A stretch of DNA of 64,000 nucleotides from Labilithrix sp. (GTDB lineage: Bacteria > Myxococcota_A > Polyangia > Polyangiales > Polyangiaceae). The stretch lies in NCBI GenBank assembly GCA_019637175.1, contig JAHBWD010000002.1:62001-126000 (forward strand), in the 5' to 3' direction. Position 1 is the first letter of the stretch. Each line of letters starts with the position of its first letter. Shown in pieces: positions 51,787 through 59,370 of the stretch. Position numbers and translations under genes: made by a program. The notes beneath the pieces are model-generated. The model searched no databases and was not told the origin of the DNA. It saw only the letters and a list, made by a program, of their open reading frames with translations.

Positions 51787-52551
51787 TCATCCTCCGTCGG
51801 GGGTGTCGACGCATCGGCCCAGCGCGAGATCGCACGACCGGCCCGGGCACTGCCCGTTCGACCAACACCCTTCGCGGCACGTGAACGTGGTCGGATCGCA
51901 GACGGGCGCCGCGAGCCCGCAGTCGGCGTTGGAGAGACACTTGACGCAGCGCCCCTGGCCGGCGTGGCATCGCGGCACGGCCGCTGCGCACGCGCCGTCG
52001 GACTCGCACTCGACGCAGCGACGGAGCGCCTTCGAGCAGACGCCGGAGGCGCAGTCGGCGTCGGCCACGCAGCCGACGCAGGCGCCCGAAGCGGCGTCGC
52101 ACGAGAACCCCGCGGGGCACGCGACGCCTCCGCACGGCGGATGGCAGGCGTCGTCGACCGACCAGCACGCCGACGGCGCGGCGCAGTCCGAATTCCCGCG
52201 GCAGGCGACGCACGCCCCTTGGAGACAGCGGCCGGCCGAGCGAGGACAATCGGCGTCGACCGCGCATTCCACGCAGCCGAGCTTCGGGTTGCACACCGCG
52301 AACGGACCGCACGCGTTCTGCCCGTTGACGCCGCAGAGCGCGCTCGCCGGATCGACGACCGGCCCGGCGTCGCGCGAGACCGGATCGATCCGGGGATCAG
52401 GCTCGTCGACCGAGAGGGCCGAGTCGCTCTCACCGCCGTCGGGCGCGTCGTCGTCGGCGTCGTAGGGCGCCGACGGGCCGGCGCCTTGCGGGCAGCCGAG
52501 GAGGAGCAAGGCAAGAGGAGCGATCGCGAAGAGCGAAGAGGTGGAGCGCAT
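51787..52551 (-). CDS. Cys-rich repeat lipoprotein
   Basis: A 254-residue lipoprotein (MRSTSSLFAIAPLALLLLGC; LLGC lipobox). After an acidic linker come about six short modules with the pattern C-x2-C-x4-D-C (CVECAVDADCPRSAGRC, CVACRGNSDCAAPSAC, CVGCVADADCASGVC, CVECESDGACAAAVPRC, CVKCLSNADCGLAAPVC), similar to the Cys-rich 'Myxo_disulf'/Dickkopf-like modules of myxobacterial surface proteins. Every cysteine is probably disulfide-bonded. It may be a spacer or adhesion module. It lies upstream of the collagen-like gene on the same strand with 36 bases between. Confidence 0.8.
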   Translation of the reverse strand: MRSTSSLFAIAPLALLLLGCPQGAGPSAPYDADDDAPDGGESDSALSVDEPDPRIDPVSRDAGPVVDPASALCGVNGQNACGPFAVCNPKLGCVECAVDADCPRSAGRCLQGACVACRGNSDCAAPSACWSVDDACHPPCGGVACPAGFSCDAASGACVGCVADADCASGVCSKALRRCVECESDGACAAAVPRCHAGQGRCVKCLSNADCGLAAPVCDPTTFTCREGCWSNGQCPGRSCDLALGRCVDTPDGG

Positions 52552-52661
52552 GCGCGCCCGTCAGCACGTCTCGTTCCAGCGCGATCGACGGACAAATCGC
52601 GGGTCGCGCCGCCGTCGTGCCCGCTCGTCCACGACACGACGGATGCAACATGCAACGAGCG

Positions 52662-53468
52662 TCAGAACGATCGCGTCTCGCCGCTGTCGTTCTTGCACTC
52701 GCCCTTGCCGCCGATGACGTCGCACGTCCACGTGCCGTTGCGATCGCGCACGACGAACTTGCCGTCGCCGCTCGACTTGACGGTGATGAAGCCGTCGTCG
52801 ACCGAGAGCGCCATCTCCATCTTTCCGTCGACGTATCGCGCGACGAGATCGACGGCGTGCGTCTTCCCCCCGTGCGTGACCCGGAAGTCGGCGATCATCA
52901 TCATCGAGAGGCCGAGGCTGCCGGCGCCCGAGGTGAGGCCCCGGCTCGTCTGGAGGCGCACGAACTGGCGTCCGTCGATGCTCGTCGCCCCCATCGTGCA
53001 CGCGTTGAAGCGCGTCTTCAGGCTCACGTCGATGGGGTCGCTCGAGCTGCGAACGTCTTCGAAGTCCTCGAAGTCGTAGTCGAAGCTGCCGCCGTTCGGG
53101 CAGTCGCACGAGCCGCTCATGTCGCCGCTCATGATGTCGTTGCAGATGAAGCCCTTGGAGCTGCTGGCGCCCTCGCTGCCGAGATCGAGCACCTTGAGGG
53201 CGCGCGGGCCGAGCCCGCTCGACTGGGGCGCAGAGGCGCCGCCGAGCTTCGAGGCGCCGCTCACGTCGAGCTCGCCGGCCGACTTCGCGTTGCTCGAGTA
53301 GCGGTCGAAGAGCGTCGCCGCGTTCTTCTCGGTCAACGTTCCGTTGGGCGCGGCGAACCGCTGGTCGATCGAGGCGTAGTCGGGATCGTCACCGAAGTCG
53401 GTGCCGCAGCCGGCGACGAGCGTGAGCGAAAGCGAAGCGGCGGCGACGAAGGGCAGGCGCAGGTTCAT
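52662..53468 (-). CDS. Lipoprotein, unknown
   Basis: A 268-residue lipoprotein; the ATG at 53468 starts the signal MNLRLPFVAAASLSLTLVAG with Cys21 (VAGC). The frame allows six more upstream residues. An N-terminal Asp/Ser/Gly-rich part contains FICNDIMSGDMSGSCDCPNG, with clustered cysteines and acidic residues, then EDFEDVRSSSDP. The C-terminal half looks like a beta-sandwich (MMMIADFRVTHGGKTHAVDL, MALSVDDGFITVKSSGDGKF). No family is recognised. Confidence 0.75.
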   Translation of the reverse strand: MNLRLPFVAAASLSLTLVAGCGTDFGDDPDYASIDQRFAAPNGTLTEKNAATLFDRYSSNAKSAGELDVSGASKLGGASAPQSSGLGPRALKVLDLGSEGASSSKGFICNDIMSGDMSGSCDCPNGGSFDYDFEDFEDVRSSSDPIDVSLKTRFNACTMGATSIDGRQFVRLQTSRGLTSGAGSLGLSMMMIADFRVTHGGKTHAVDLVARYVDGKMEMALSVDDGFITVKSSGDGKFVVRDRNGTWTCDVIGGKGECKNDSGETRSF

Positions 53469-53557
53469 GAGCGCGACCGTAATCAAGGCCCGTGCCGGCG
53501 CCGATGTCCGCGGAATCTCGAAAGGCGACAGGCGACCGAGAACGCTCGGTCACACGC

Positions 53558-54817
53558 TCAGCCCCGCACGCGCTTCACGACGGCGAGGACCTGCTCCTCC
53601 GTCATGACCTGATCCTGCCCCTTGGCCGCCTTCAGGATCTCGGCGACGAGCACCTCGTCGGACTCGATTTTGCGCTCGGCGAGCCAGTAGTTCACGTTCG
53701 AGGCGCCGCTCATGAAGCCGATGCAGATCTCCTGCGCGCGCCCGATCATCCCCGCGGGGACGCCGCTGTAGATGCGATCGGCCAGCCACTTGTCGCCCTT
53801 GGCCATCGCCTTGATGATCGCCGCGGCGTGTACGCCCGTCGCCGTGCGGAAGGCGTCTCGCCCGACGAGCGGATAGTTGATCGCCACGTCCCACTTCACG
53901 GCGCGCGCGATCGTCTGGCAGTACTCGAGGAGCTTCGTCAGGTCTTGTCCGTCGAGCTGGCCGAGGAGCTTGAGGTTCAGGAGCAACAGCTCCATCTGCG
54001 CGTTGCCCACGCGTTCGCCGATCCCGAGCCCGGTCGCGTGGACGCGATCGGCGCCGTACTCGAACGCCCAGATCGCGTTCTCGAGCGCGAGGCCGCGATC
54101 GTTGTGGCCGTGCCAGTCGATCCCGACGTCGTCGCGGCCCGCGCCGGCGATCACGTTCTTGGTGAACTGGATCAGGTTGCGGACGCCGTCGGGCGTCGCG
54201 TGACCGACGGTGTCGGAGAGGCAGAGGCGCGTCGCGCCGTGATCCATCGCGGTGCGAAACAGCGTGGTGAGCACCTCGGGGCGCGAGCGCGTCGTGTCTT
54301 CGGTGACGTACGCGACCGGCAGGCCGTCCTTCACGGCGACGTCGATCGCCTCGGCGCTGCGCTTCGCGATGAGGTTCACGTCCCAGTCTTCGGCGTACTG
54401 GCGGATCGGGCTCGACCCGATGAACGCGTAGACCTCGACCGGGATGCCCGCGCGCTGCGACACCTCGATCATCGGCGTGATGTCGCCGACGACCGTTCGC
54501 CCCGCGCACGCGATGCGGATCTTCATCTTGCAGTCGACGACCTCCTTGCAGATGCGGAGGACGTCTTCGAAGGCGCGCTTGCTCGAGCCGGGCAGACCGA
54601 CGTCGGCGACGTGGATGCCGAGGTCTTCCATCAGGTGGAGGATCTTGAGCTTCTCTTCGATCCCGGGATCGACGACCGAGGGGTTCTGGAGCCCGTCGCG
54701 GAGGGTCTCGTCGAAGAACGTGGCATTCTTCGGCAAAATCCGCCCTTTGCGATTGACCTCGTTCCAGTCGAAGATGAGGTCCGCCGCGCGATCGCGCTCG
54801 GTTGCGAACTCGGACAT
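53558..54817 (-). CDS. LeuA/HMGL-like acyltransferase-family enzyme
   Basis: A 419-residue TIM-barrel enzyme of the 2-isopropylmalate synthase / homocitrate synthase / HMG-CoA lyase family. FFDETLRDGLQNPS gives the metal-binding RDG motif, DIDWHGHNDRGLALEN holds the HxH metal ligands, and GIGERVGNAQMELLL is the GxGERxGN motif. It lacks the C-terminal LeuA regulatory domain, so feedback control by leucine is unlikely; the last 100 residues resemble the linker subdomain. The exact substrate (isopropylmalate, citramalate, homocitrate or related) cannot be fixed from sequence alone. It is divergent from a LuxR-type regulator gene 48 bases away. Confidence 0.87.
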   Translation of the reverse strand: MSEFATERDRAADLIFDWNEVNRKGRILPKNATFFDETLRDGLQNPSVVDPGIEEKLKILHLMEDLGIHVADVGLPGSSKRAFEDVLRICKEVVDCKMKIRIACAGRTVVGDITPMIEVSQRAGIPVEVYAFIGSSPIRQYAEDWDVNLIAKRSAEAIDVAVKDGLPVAYVTEDTTRSRPEVLTTLFRTAMDHGATRLCLSDTVGHATPDGVRNLIQFTKNVIAGAGRDDVGIDWHGHNDRGLALENAIWAFEYGADRVHATGLGIGERVGNAQMELLLLNLKLLGQLDGQDLTKLLEYCQTIARAVKWDVAINYPLVGRDAFRTATGVHAAAIIKAMAKGDKWLADRIYSGVPAGMIGRAQEICIGFMSGASNVNYWLAERKIESDEVLVAEILKAAKGQDQVMTEEQVLAVVKRVRG

Positions 54818-54865
54818 GACATAGAGTATGCCACGACCGCAGGTCGTCCCCCAGGAGCAACGAAG

Positions 54866-55981
54866 ATGGAAGAGCTCGTAGGCCTCGACGCAGCGCGACT
54901 TTCGGTGGTCCAACACGGCACGCGCGCGAGCTTCCGGCGCCGCGTCATGGACGCGATGCGTCAGGTCGTGCCCGCGTCCGGGGCCTTCTTCTGCTTCGGA
55001 ACCGAAGACACCCGGGCCTACGGCGACTCGTCGCGCGTCGTCGACGGAACGACCTCCGGCCTCAAGGGGCCTTTCGACCTCCGCCTGACGCAAGCGTTCG
55101 GCTTCGAGACGCGCAGCGTGGTCGAGACGATGCGCCGCGTCTATCTCGCGAACGAGCTCTATCCCGACGAGGAGCGGATGAAGCTCCCCTACTTCGCCGA
55201 GCACGCGAGCGACGGCATGAAGCACGCGCTGCTCTTCTTCCTCCACGAGGGCGGGGTGCTCTTCGGCGTCGCCGGCCTCGAGCGACGCGCGTCCGAGCCC
55301 GAGTTCACCCAGGCCGACGTCGAGAAGATGGAGGCCCTCGGGCCCTTCGTCGTCGCCGGCGTGCGCACGCAGCTCGCGTACGACGAGCTCTCGCGCGAGG
55401 CCGTCGCGCTGCGCGCGTTCAGCAAGGTGAGCGGAACGCTCTTCGTCGTCGATCGCGAGCGGCGCACGGTCGTCTGGGCCGCCAACCGCGATCGCGGCAT
55501 CGAGTGGGAGAGCGACGTCATCCCGATCGCCGATCACGTCGTCGACGCCGCGGAGCAGTCGCTCCAGTCGCGCGCCAAGGGCGAGGCGCTCCCGACGCCG
55601 CCGCGCCTCCCTTCGGGCGCCGTCGTCGCGGTCGCGAAGATCGACGGCGATCCGGTCTTCAACAACGCCAAGTGCGCGGTGCTCCGCGTCGAGCCGCAAG
55701 ACAAGGCGGCGCCGATCGAGGGCCTGAGCAAGCGTGAGCGAGAGATCGCGCGCCTCCTCGTGGCGGGCTACAGCGGCGTGAACGTCGCCGCGATCTCGGG
55801 GCTCAGCGAGAACACCGTGCGCACGTACGTGCGCCGCCTCTACCAGAAGCTCGGCGTCGCGAACCGCGCAGATCTCGTGCGCAAGCTGATGTCGCCCGAG
55901 CCGAAGTCGTCGGCGCCTTCGTCGGTGCTCGCGCCGCCGCCGGATTCGGCGCTCGTCCACGGCGACGACACGCTCGACTGA
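54866..55981 (+). CDS. LuxR-type HTH transcriptional regulator
   Basis: A 371-residue regulator. The first 180 residues look like a degenerate GAF-type sensory region (VVPASGAFFCFGTEDTRAYG, ALLFFLHEGGVLFGVAGLER). A second, PAS-like segment includes LFVVDRERRTVVWAANRDRG. The C-terminal LuxR/GerE helix-turn-helix is clear (LSKREREIARLLVAGYSGVN then ISGLSENTVRTYVRRLYQKL; residues of about 298-350). The ATG has an AGGAG site 8 bases upstream. It is divergent from the LeuA-family gene and a natural candidate to control it. No receiver domain is present, so it senses something directly. Confidence 0.87.
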   Translation: MEELVGLDAARLSVVQHGTRASFRRRVMDAMRQVVPASGAFFCFGTEDTRAYGDSSRVVDGTTSGLKGPFDLRLTQAFGFETRSVVETMRRVYLANELYPDEERMKLPYFAEHASDGMKHALLFFLHEGGVLFGVAGLERRASEPEFTQADVEKMEALGPFVVAGVRTQLAYDELSREAVALRAFSKVSGTLFVVDRERRTVVWAANRDRGIEWESDVIPIADHVVDAAEQSLQSRAKGEALPTPPRLPSGAVVAVAKIDGDPVFNNAKCAVLRVEPQDKAAPIEGLSKREREIARLLVAGYSGVNVAAISGLSENTVRTYVRRLYQKLGVANRADLVRKLMSPEPKSSAPSSVLAPPPDSALVHGDDTLD

Positions 55982-55988
55982 CGCCGCG

Positions 55989-56744
55989 TCAGTGGAGCTC
56001 GGGGTCGCCGAAGTCGATGTAGATCGCGTCCTTCTCCGACGCGTGCTCGTGGAGCATCGTCATGAGAGCGTCCTTCGTCGACGAGGGCAGGTCGACGTAC
56101 TCGACGCCGAGGCCTCGAAAGTCGGGCTCGTCGATCCTTCGCCGCACGACGACGTCGATGCTGAGCGTCGGATGGCCCGCGGCGCTGATCGCCAGCGACG
56201 CGCGCGTGCCCACGGGCATCGGTGAGTCGGAGCGGATCGCCATTCCGTTCGCCGAGATGTCGCGCGTGCTCGACGACTCGCCGCCGACGACGACGTCGAG
56301 CTTGAGCTTGAAGCGCTCCGACGCGCGCCGTACGCGATCGGCCGTGCTCGACGAGGCCGTCCCTGCGCGCTGGCGCACCTTGAGCTCGTAGACGTACTTC
56401 TCCCACGCCTTCGCTTCTTGCACGGGTCCCCAGAACTGCACGCCTGCGCCGGGCACGCGATCGGCGTCGCCCGCGGTCACGACGTGCACGACCATCGCGT
56501 GCGCGGAGACGAGCTCTCCCGTCGGGAGCTGGAAGGAGACGCGCACGAGCTGGCGCAGGCCCGGAGGCGCGTCCGTCCGCACGAACGCGCCGCGGAAGCT
56601 CACGTCGTTCGTGAGGAGCTCGACGTTCTCGCCGCGCCGCACCATGCGCGCCACGATGCGCGCGGGGTAGCGCACCTCGCGGCGTTTGTCCGATCCCTTG
56701 ACCGAGTCGTTACCCACGCGAGCCTCGCAAGCAAGGCTACGCAT
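55989..56744 (-). CDS. Tandem PilZ-domain protein
   Basis: A 251-residue cytoplasmic protein with two PilZ domains. The first has RREVRYPARI (R21-R25) and the later NDVSFRGAFV; the second has RRASERFKLKLDV and TRDISANGMAI. Both therefore keep the RxxxR and (D/N)xSxxG signatures needed to bind cyclic-di-GMP. Such proteins transmit c-di-GMP levels to motility, polysaccharide or development. It is convergent with the LuxR-type gene (7 bases between stops) and its start may lie a few codons downstream of this ATG, nearer KRREVRY. Confidence 0.87.
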   Translation of the reverse strand: MRSLACEARVGNDSVKGSDKRREVRYPARIVARMVRRGENVELLTNDVSFRGAFVRTDAPPGLRQLVRVSFQLPTGELVSAHAMVVHVVTAGDADRVPGAGVQFWGPVQEAKAWEKYVYELKVRQRAGTASSSTADRVRRASERFKLKLDVVVGGESSSTRDISANGMAIRSDSPMPVGTRASLAISAAGHPTLSIDVVVRRRIDEPDFRGLGVEYVDLPSSTKDALMTMLHEHASEKDAIYIDFGDPELH

Positions 56745-56777
56745 CCGTTCGACCGGATGGAAGGGTCTGCGGAACGC

Positions 56778-58607
56778 TCAGCTGGAGCCGTAGAGCGACT
56801 CGGCGATCTTGAACGTCAGCGTCTCGAGCTCCTGGTAGCTCGATCGGATGTTCGTCAGATCGCTCCCCGACTCGAGGAGCGTGCGGAGCCGCTTACAGCT
56901 CTCGCGCGTGTTCTCGATCATGATGCCGTCGACGAGATCTTGGTAGCCCTCGAGCGCGGCTTCGGTCGTGTAGAGGAGCGTCTCTGCCTGGTTGCGCAGC
57001 TCGGCGAGCTCTTTGCGCACGGCGTCGGCCGCCTGGTGCCGCTCGCCTTCGCCGATGATCCGCTCGATCTGGTCTTTGGTGAGGCCGCTCGTCGGCTGGA
57101 CGTTCATCTGCTGCGATCGACCGGAGCCGAGATCCTTCGCGTCGATGCTCACGACGCCGTTGGCGTCGATGCGGAACGTCACTTGGATCTTCGGGACGCC
57201 GCGCGGCGCCGGGGGGATGCCGGTGAGCTCGAAGCGCGCCAGGCTCGCGTTGTCGGCCGCCATCGGGCGCTCGCCCTGGAGGATGTGCAGCGGAACGAAG
57301 TTCTGGTTGTCGACGCTCGTGGTGAAGATCTCGCCGCGCTCGGTGGGGATCGTGGTGTTGCGCGGGATGAGCACCGTGAAGACGCCGCCGCCCGTCTCGA
57401 CGCCGAGCGAGAGCGGCGTCACGTCGAGGAGGAGCATCTCGACGTTCGACTCGCCCTCGAGCGCGGCGCCCTGGAGCGCGGCGCCGGCGGCGACGACCTC
57501 GTCGGGGTTCACGCCCTTGTTCGGCTCGCGGCCGAAGAACTCTTTGACCGCCTTCTGCACGGCGGGCATGCGCGTCATGCCGCCGACGAGGACGACCGAC
57601 TGGATGTCCGAAGGCGCGAACTTCGCGTCGTTGAGGCACGCGCGGCACGGCTCGAGGCTCCGCTCGATGAGCTCCGCGCAGAGCAGCTCGAGCTCGGCGC
57701 GCTTCATCGTCTTCTGCACGTGGAGCGGCTCGCCCTTCGGGTTCGTCGCGATGAAGGGGAGGTTGATCTCCGTCTCCAGCGACGACGAGAGCTCGTGCTT
57801 CGCCTTCTCCGCGGCTTCCTTCAAGCGCTGGAGCGCCATGCGGTCTTTGCGGAGATCGACGGTGTGCTCCGTCATGAAGCTCTCGGCGATCGCGTCGACG
57901 ATCCGAAGGTCGAAGTCTTCGCCGCCGAGGTAGGTGTCGCCGTTGGTGGCCTTGACGCTGAAGACGCCCTCCTGGATCTCCAGGATCGAGATATCGAAGG
58001 TGCCTCCGCCGAGGTCGTACACCGCGATGCGCTCGGCCTGCTTCTTCTCGAGGCCGTACGCGATGGCGGCGGCCGTGGGCTCGTTGATGATCCTGCGGAC
58101 GTTCAGCCCGGCGATCTTTCCGGCGTCACGCGTCGCCTGCCGCTGCGCGTCGTCGAAGTACGCGGGGACCGTGACCACGGCGTCGGTGATCGTCTCGCCG
58201 AGGTAGGCCTCGGCGATCTCCTTCATGCGGGTGAGCACCATCGCGCTCACCTCGGGCGGCGACATGTCTTTGCCCGCGACCGAGACCCAGGCGTCGCCGT
58301 TCGGCGCCTCGATGACGCGATACGGGCTCCGATCGAGCTGGTGCTTCACCTCGTCGGACTGGTACTTGCGGCCGATGAGGCGCTTCACCGCGTAGACGGT
58401 GTTGGTCGCGTTCGTCACCGCTTGGCGCTTGGCCGACTGGCCGACGAGCCGCTCGCCGCTCGCCGTGAAGGCGACGATCGAAGGCGTCGTCCGCGCGCCC
58501 TCGGCGTTGGGGACGATCTTGACGTCGACCTTGCCTGTCGGGCTCTGTTCGACGATCGCGACGCAGGAGTTGGTCGTCCCCAGGTCGATACCGATGACCT
58601 TGCTCAT
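56778..58607 (-). CDS. dnaK: Hsp70 chaperone DnaK
   Basis: A 609-residue Hsp70. The nucleotide-binding domain has [69 protein letters not shown] and [14 protein letters not shown]. The substrate-binding domain begins at [11 protein letters not shown] and includes [11 protein letters not shown] and [17 protein letters not shown]. The C-terminal lid is short and ends [14 protein letters not shown] without the usual glycine-rich disordered tail or EEVD-type end. It lies seven bases after grpE and is co-transcribed; no dnaJ is visible. The ATG at 58607 starts at the conserved [12 protein letters not shown]. Confidence 0.95.
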   Translation of the reverse strand: MSKVIGIDLGTTNSCVAIVEQSPTGKVDVKIVPNAEGARTTPSIVAFTASGERLVGQSAKRQAVTNATNTVYAVKRLIGRKYQSDEVKHQLDRSPYRVIEAPNGDAWVSVAGKDMSPPEVSAMVLTRMKEIAEAYLGETITDAVVTVPAYFDDAQRQATRDAGKIAGLNVRRIINEPTAAAIAYGLEKKQAERIAVYDLGGGTFDISILEIQEGVFSVKATNGDTYLGGEDFDLRIVDAIAESFMTEHTVDLRKDRMALQRLKEAAEKAKHELSSSLETEINLPFIATNPKGEPLHVQKTMKRAELELLCAELIERSLEPCRACLNDAKFAPSDIQSVVLVGGMTRMPAVQKAVKEFFGREPNKGVNPDEVVAAGAALQGAALEGESNVEMLLLDVTPLSLGVETGGGVFTVLIPRNTTIPTERGEIFTTSVDNQNFVPLHILQGERPMAADNASLARFELTGIPPAPRGVPKIQVTFRIDANGVVSIDAKDLGSGRSQQMNVQPTSGLTKDQIERIIGEGERHQAADAVRKELAELRNQAETLLYTTEAALEGYQDLVDGIMIENTRESCKRLRTLLESGSDLTNIRSSYQELETLTFKIAESLYGSS

Positions 58608-58614
58608 CCACCCC

Positions 58615-59241
58615 TCATGACTCGCCCTCACCCGACGACTTCACGCCGTCGTCCCCGCCGTCTCCCTCGGACTTGGTCTCTTCCTTCGCCTTGGGCTTGG
58701 CCACGACGACCATCGCCGCCCGGACCAGTCTATCTCCTTGGAGATAACCCGGCTGCACTTCCGCGATCACGACGCCCGGCGCGTGCTCGTCGGTCTCGAC
58801 CTGTTGGATCGCCTCGTGGACCGAGGGATCGAAGTCGGCGCCCGCCGTTTTCACCTTCGTGATGCCGCTCCGGCCGAGGGTGTCGACGAACTGGCGCAGC
58901 ACCATCTTCAGGCCCTCGGCGACGGGCTTCACGTCCGTCGCGCGATCGGCGCTGGCGATGGCGCGCTCGAGGTTGTCGAAGACGGGCAGGAGATCCTTGA
59001 GGAGCTCTTCTCGACCGGCCTTGCGGTTGTCTTCGAGCTCGCGGCGCGTGCGCTTGCGGAAGTTGTCGAAGTCGGCCGCGCTGCGGACCCATTGATCCTT
59101 GAAGCGCGCGGCCTCGGCCTTGGCCTCGGCGACCGGATCCGGCGGAGCTTCCTCTCGCGCTTCCTTGGCTCCGCCGTCGTCGGACGACGCGCTCTCGGGC
59201 GACTGCTCTTCCTCGCCGTTCTTCTCGTTCGGTTCGGCCAT
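58615..59241 (-). CDS. grpE: Nucleotide exchange factor GrpE
   Basis: A 208-residue GrpE that releases ADP from DnaK. An acidic disordered N-terminus leads into the long helix ([20 protein letters not shown] with [15 protein letters not shown]) and then the beta domain ([20 protein letters not shown] and [20 protein letters not shown]). The acidic Lys/Glu tail after the beta domain is longer than usual. It is the first gene of a grpE-dnaK unit. The divergent spacer before it contains TATAGT, a possible -10, but no sigma-32-type or CIRCE element was seen. Confidence 0.95.
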   Translation of the reverse strand: MAEPNEKNGEEEQSPESASSDDGGAKEAREEAPPDPVAEAKAEAARFKDQWVRSAADFDNFRKRTRRELEDNRKAGREELLKDLLPVFDNLERAIASADRATDVKPVAEGLKMVLRQFVDTLGRSGITKVKTAGADFDPSVHEAIQQVETDEHAPGVVIAEVQPGYLQGDRLVRAAMVVVAKPKAKEETKSEGDGGDDGVKSSGEGES

Positions 59242-59370
59242 TCCGGGAGACGACTATAACCCAAATACGAGAAGAGGTTAGGCTCCGCGAACGCACGCCG
59301 CGTCCGGTCCTGCGGGGGCCCGAGGCGCCGCCTCTGGCGCTTGGCGCGCGGGTTGGCTAAGCGGGGTGAG

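Noticed and set aside
59242..59370. Heat-shock promoter or CIRCE element before grpE
   Set aside because: No sigma-32-like -35/-10 pair and no CIRCE inverted repeat could be found; only a TATAGT resembling a generic -10.
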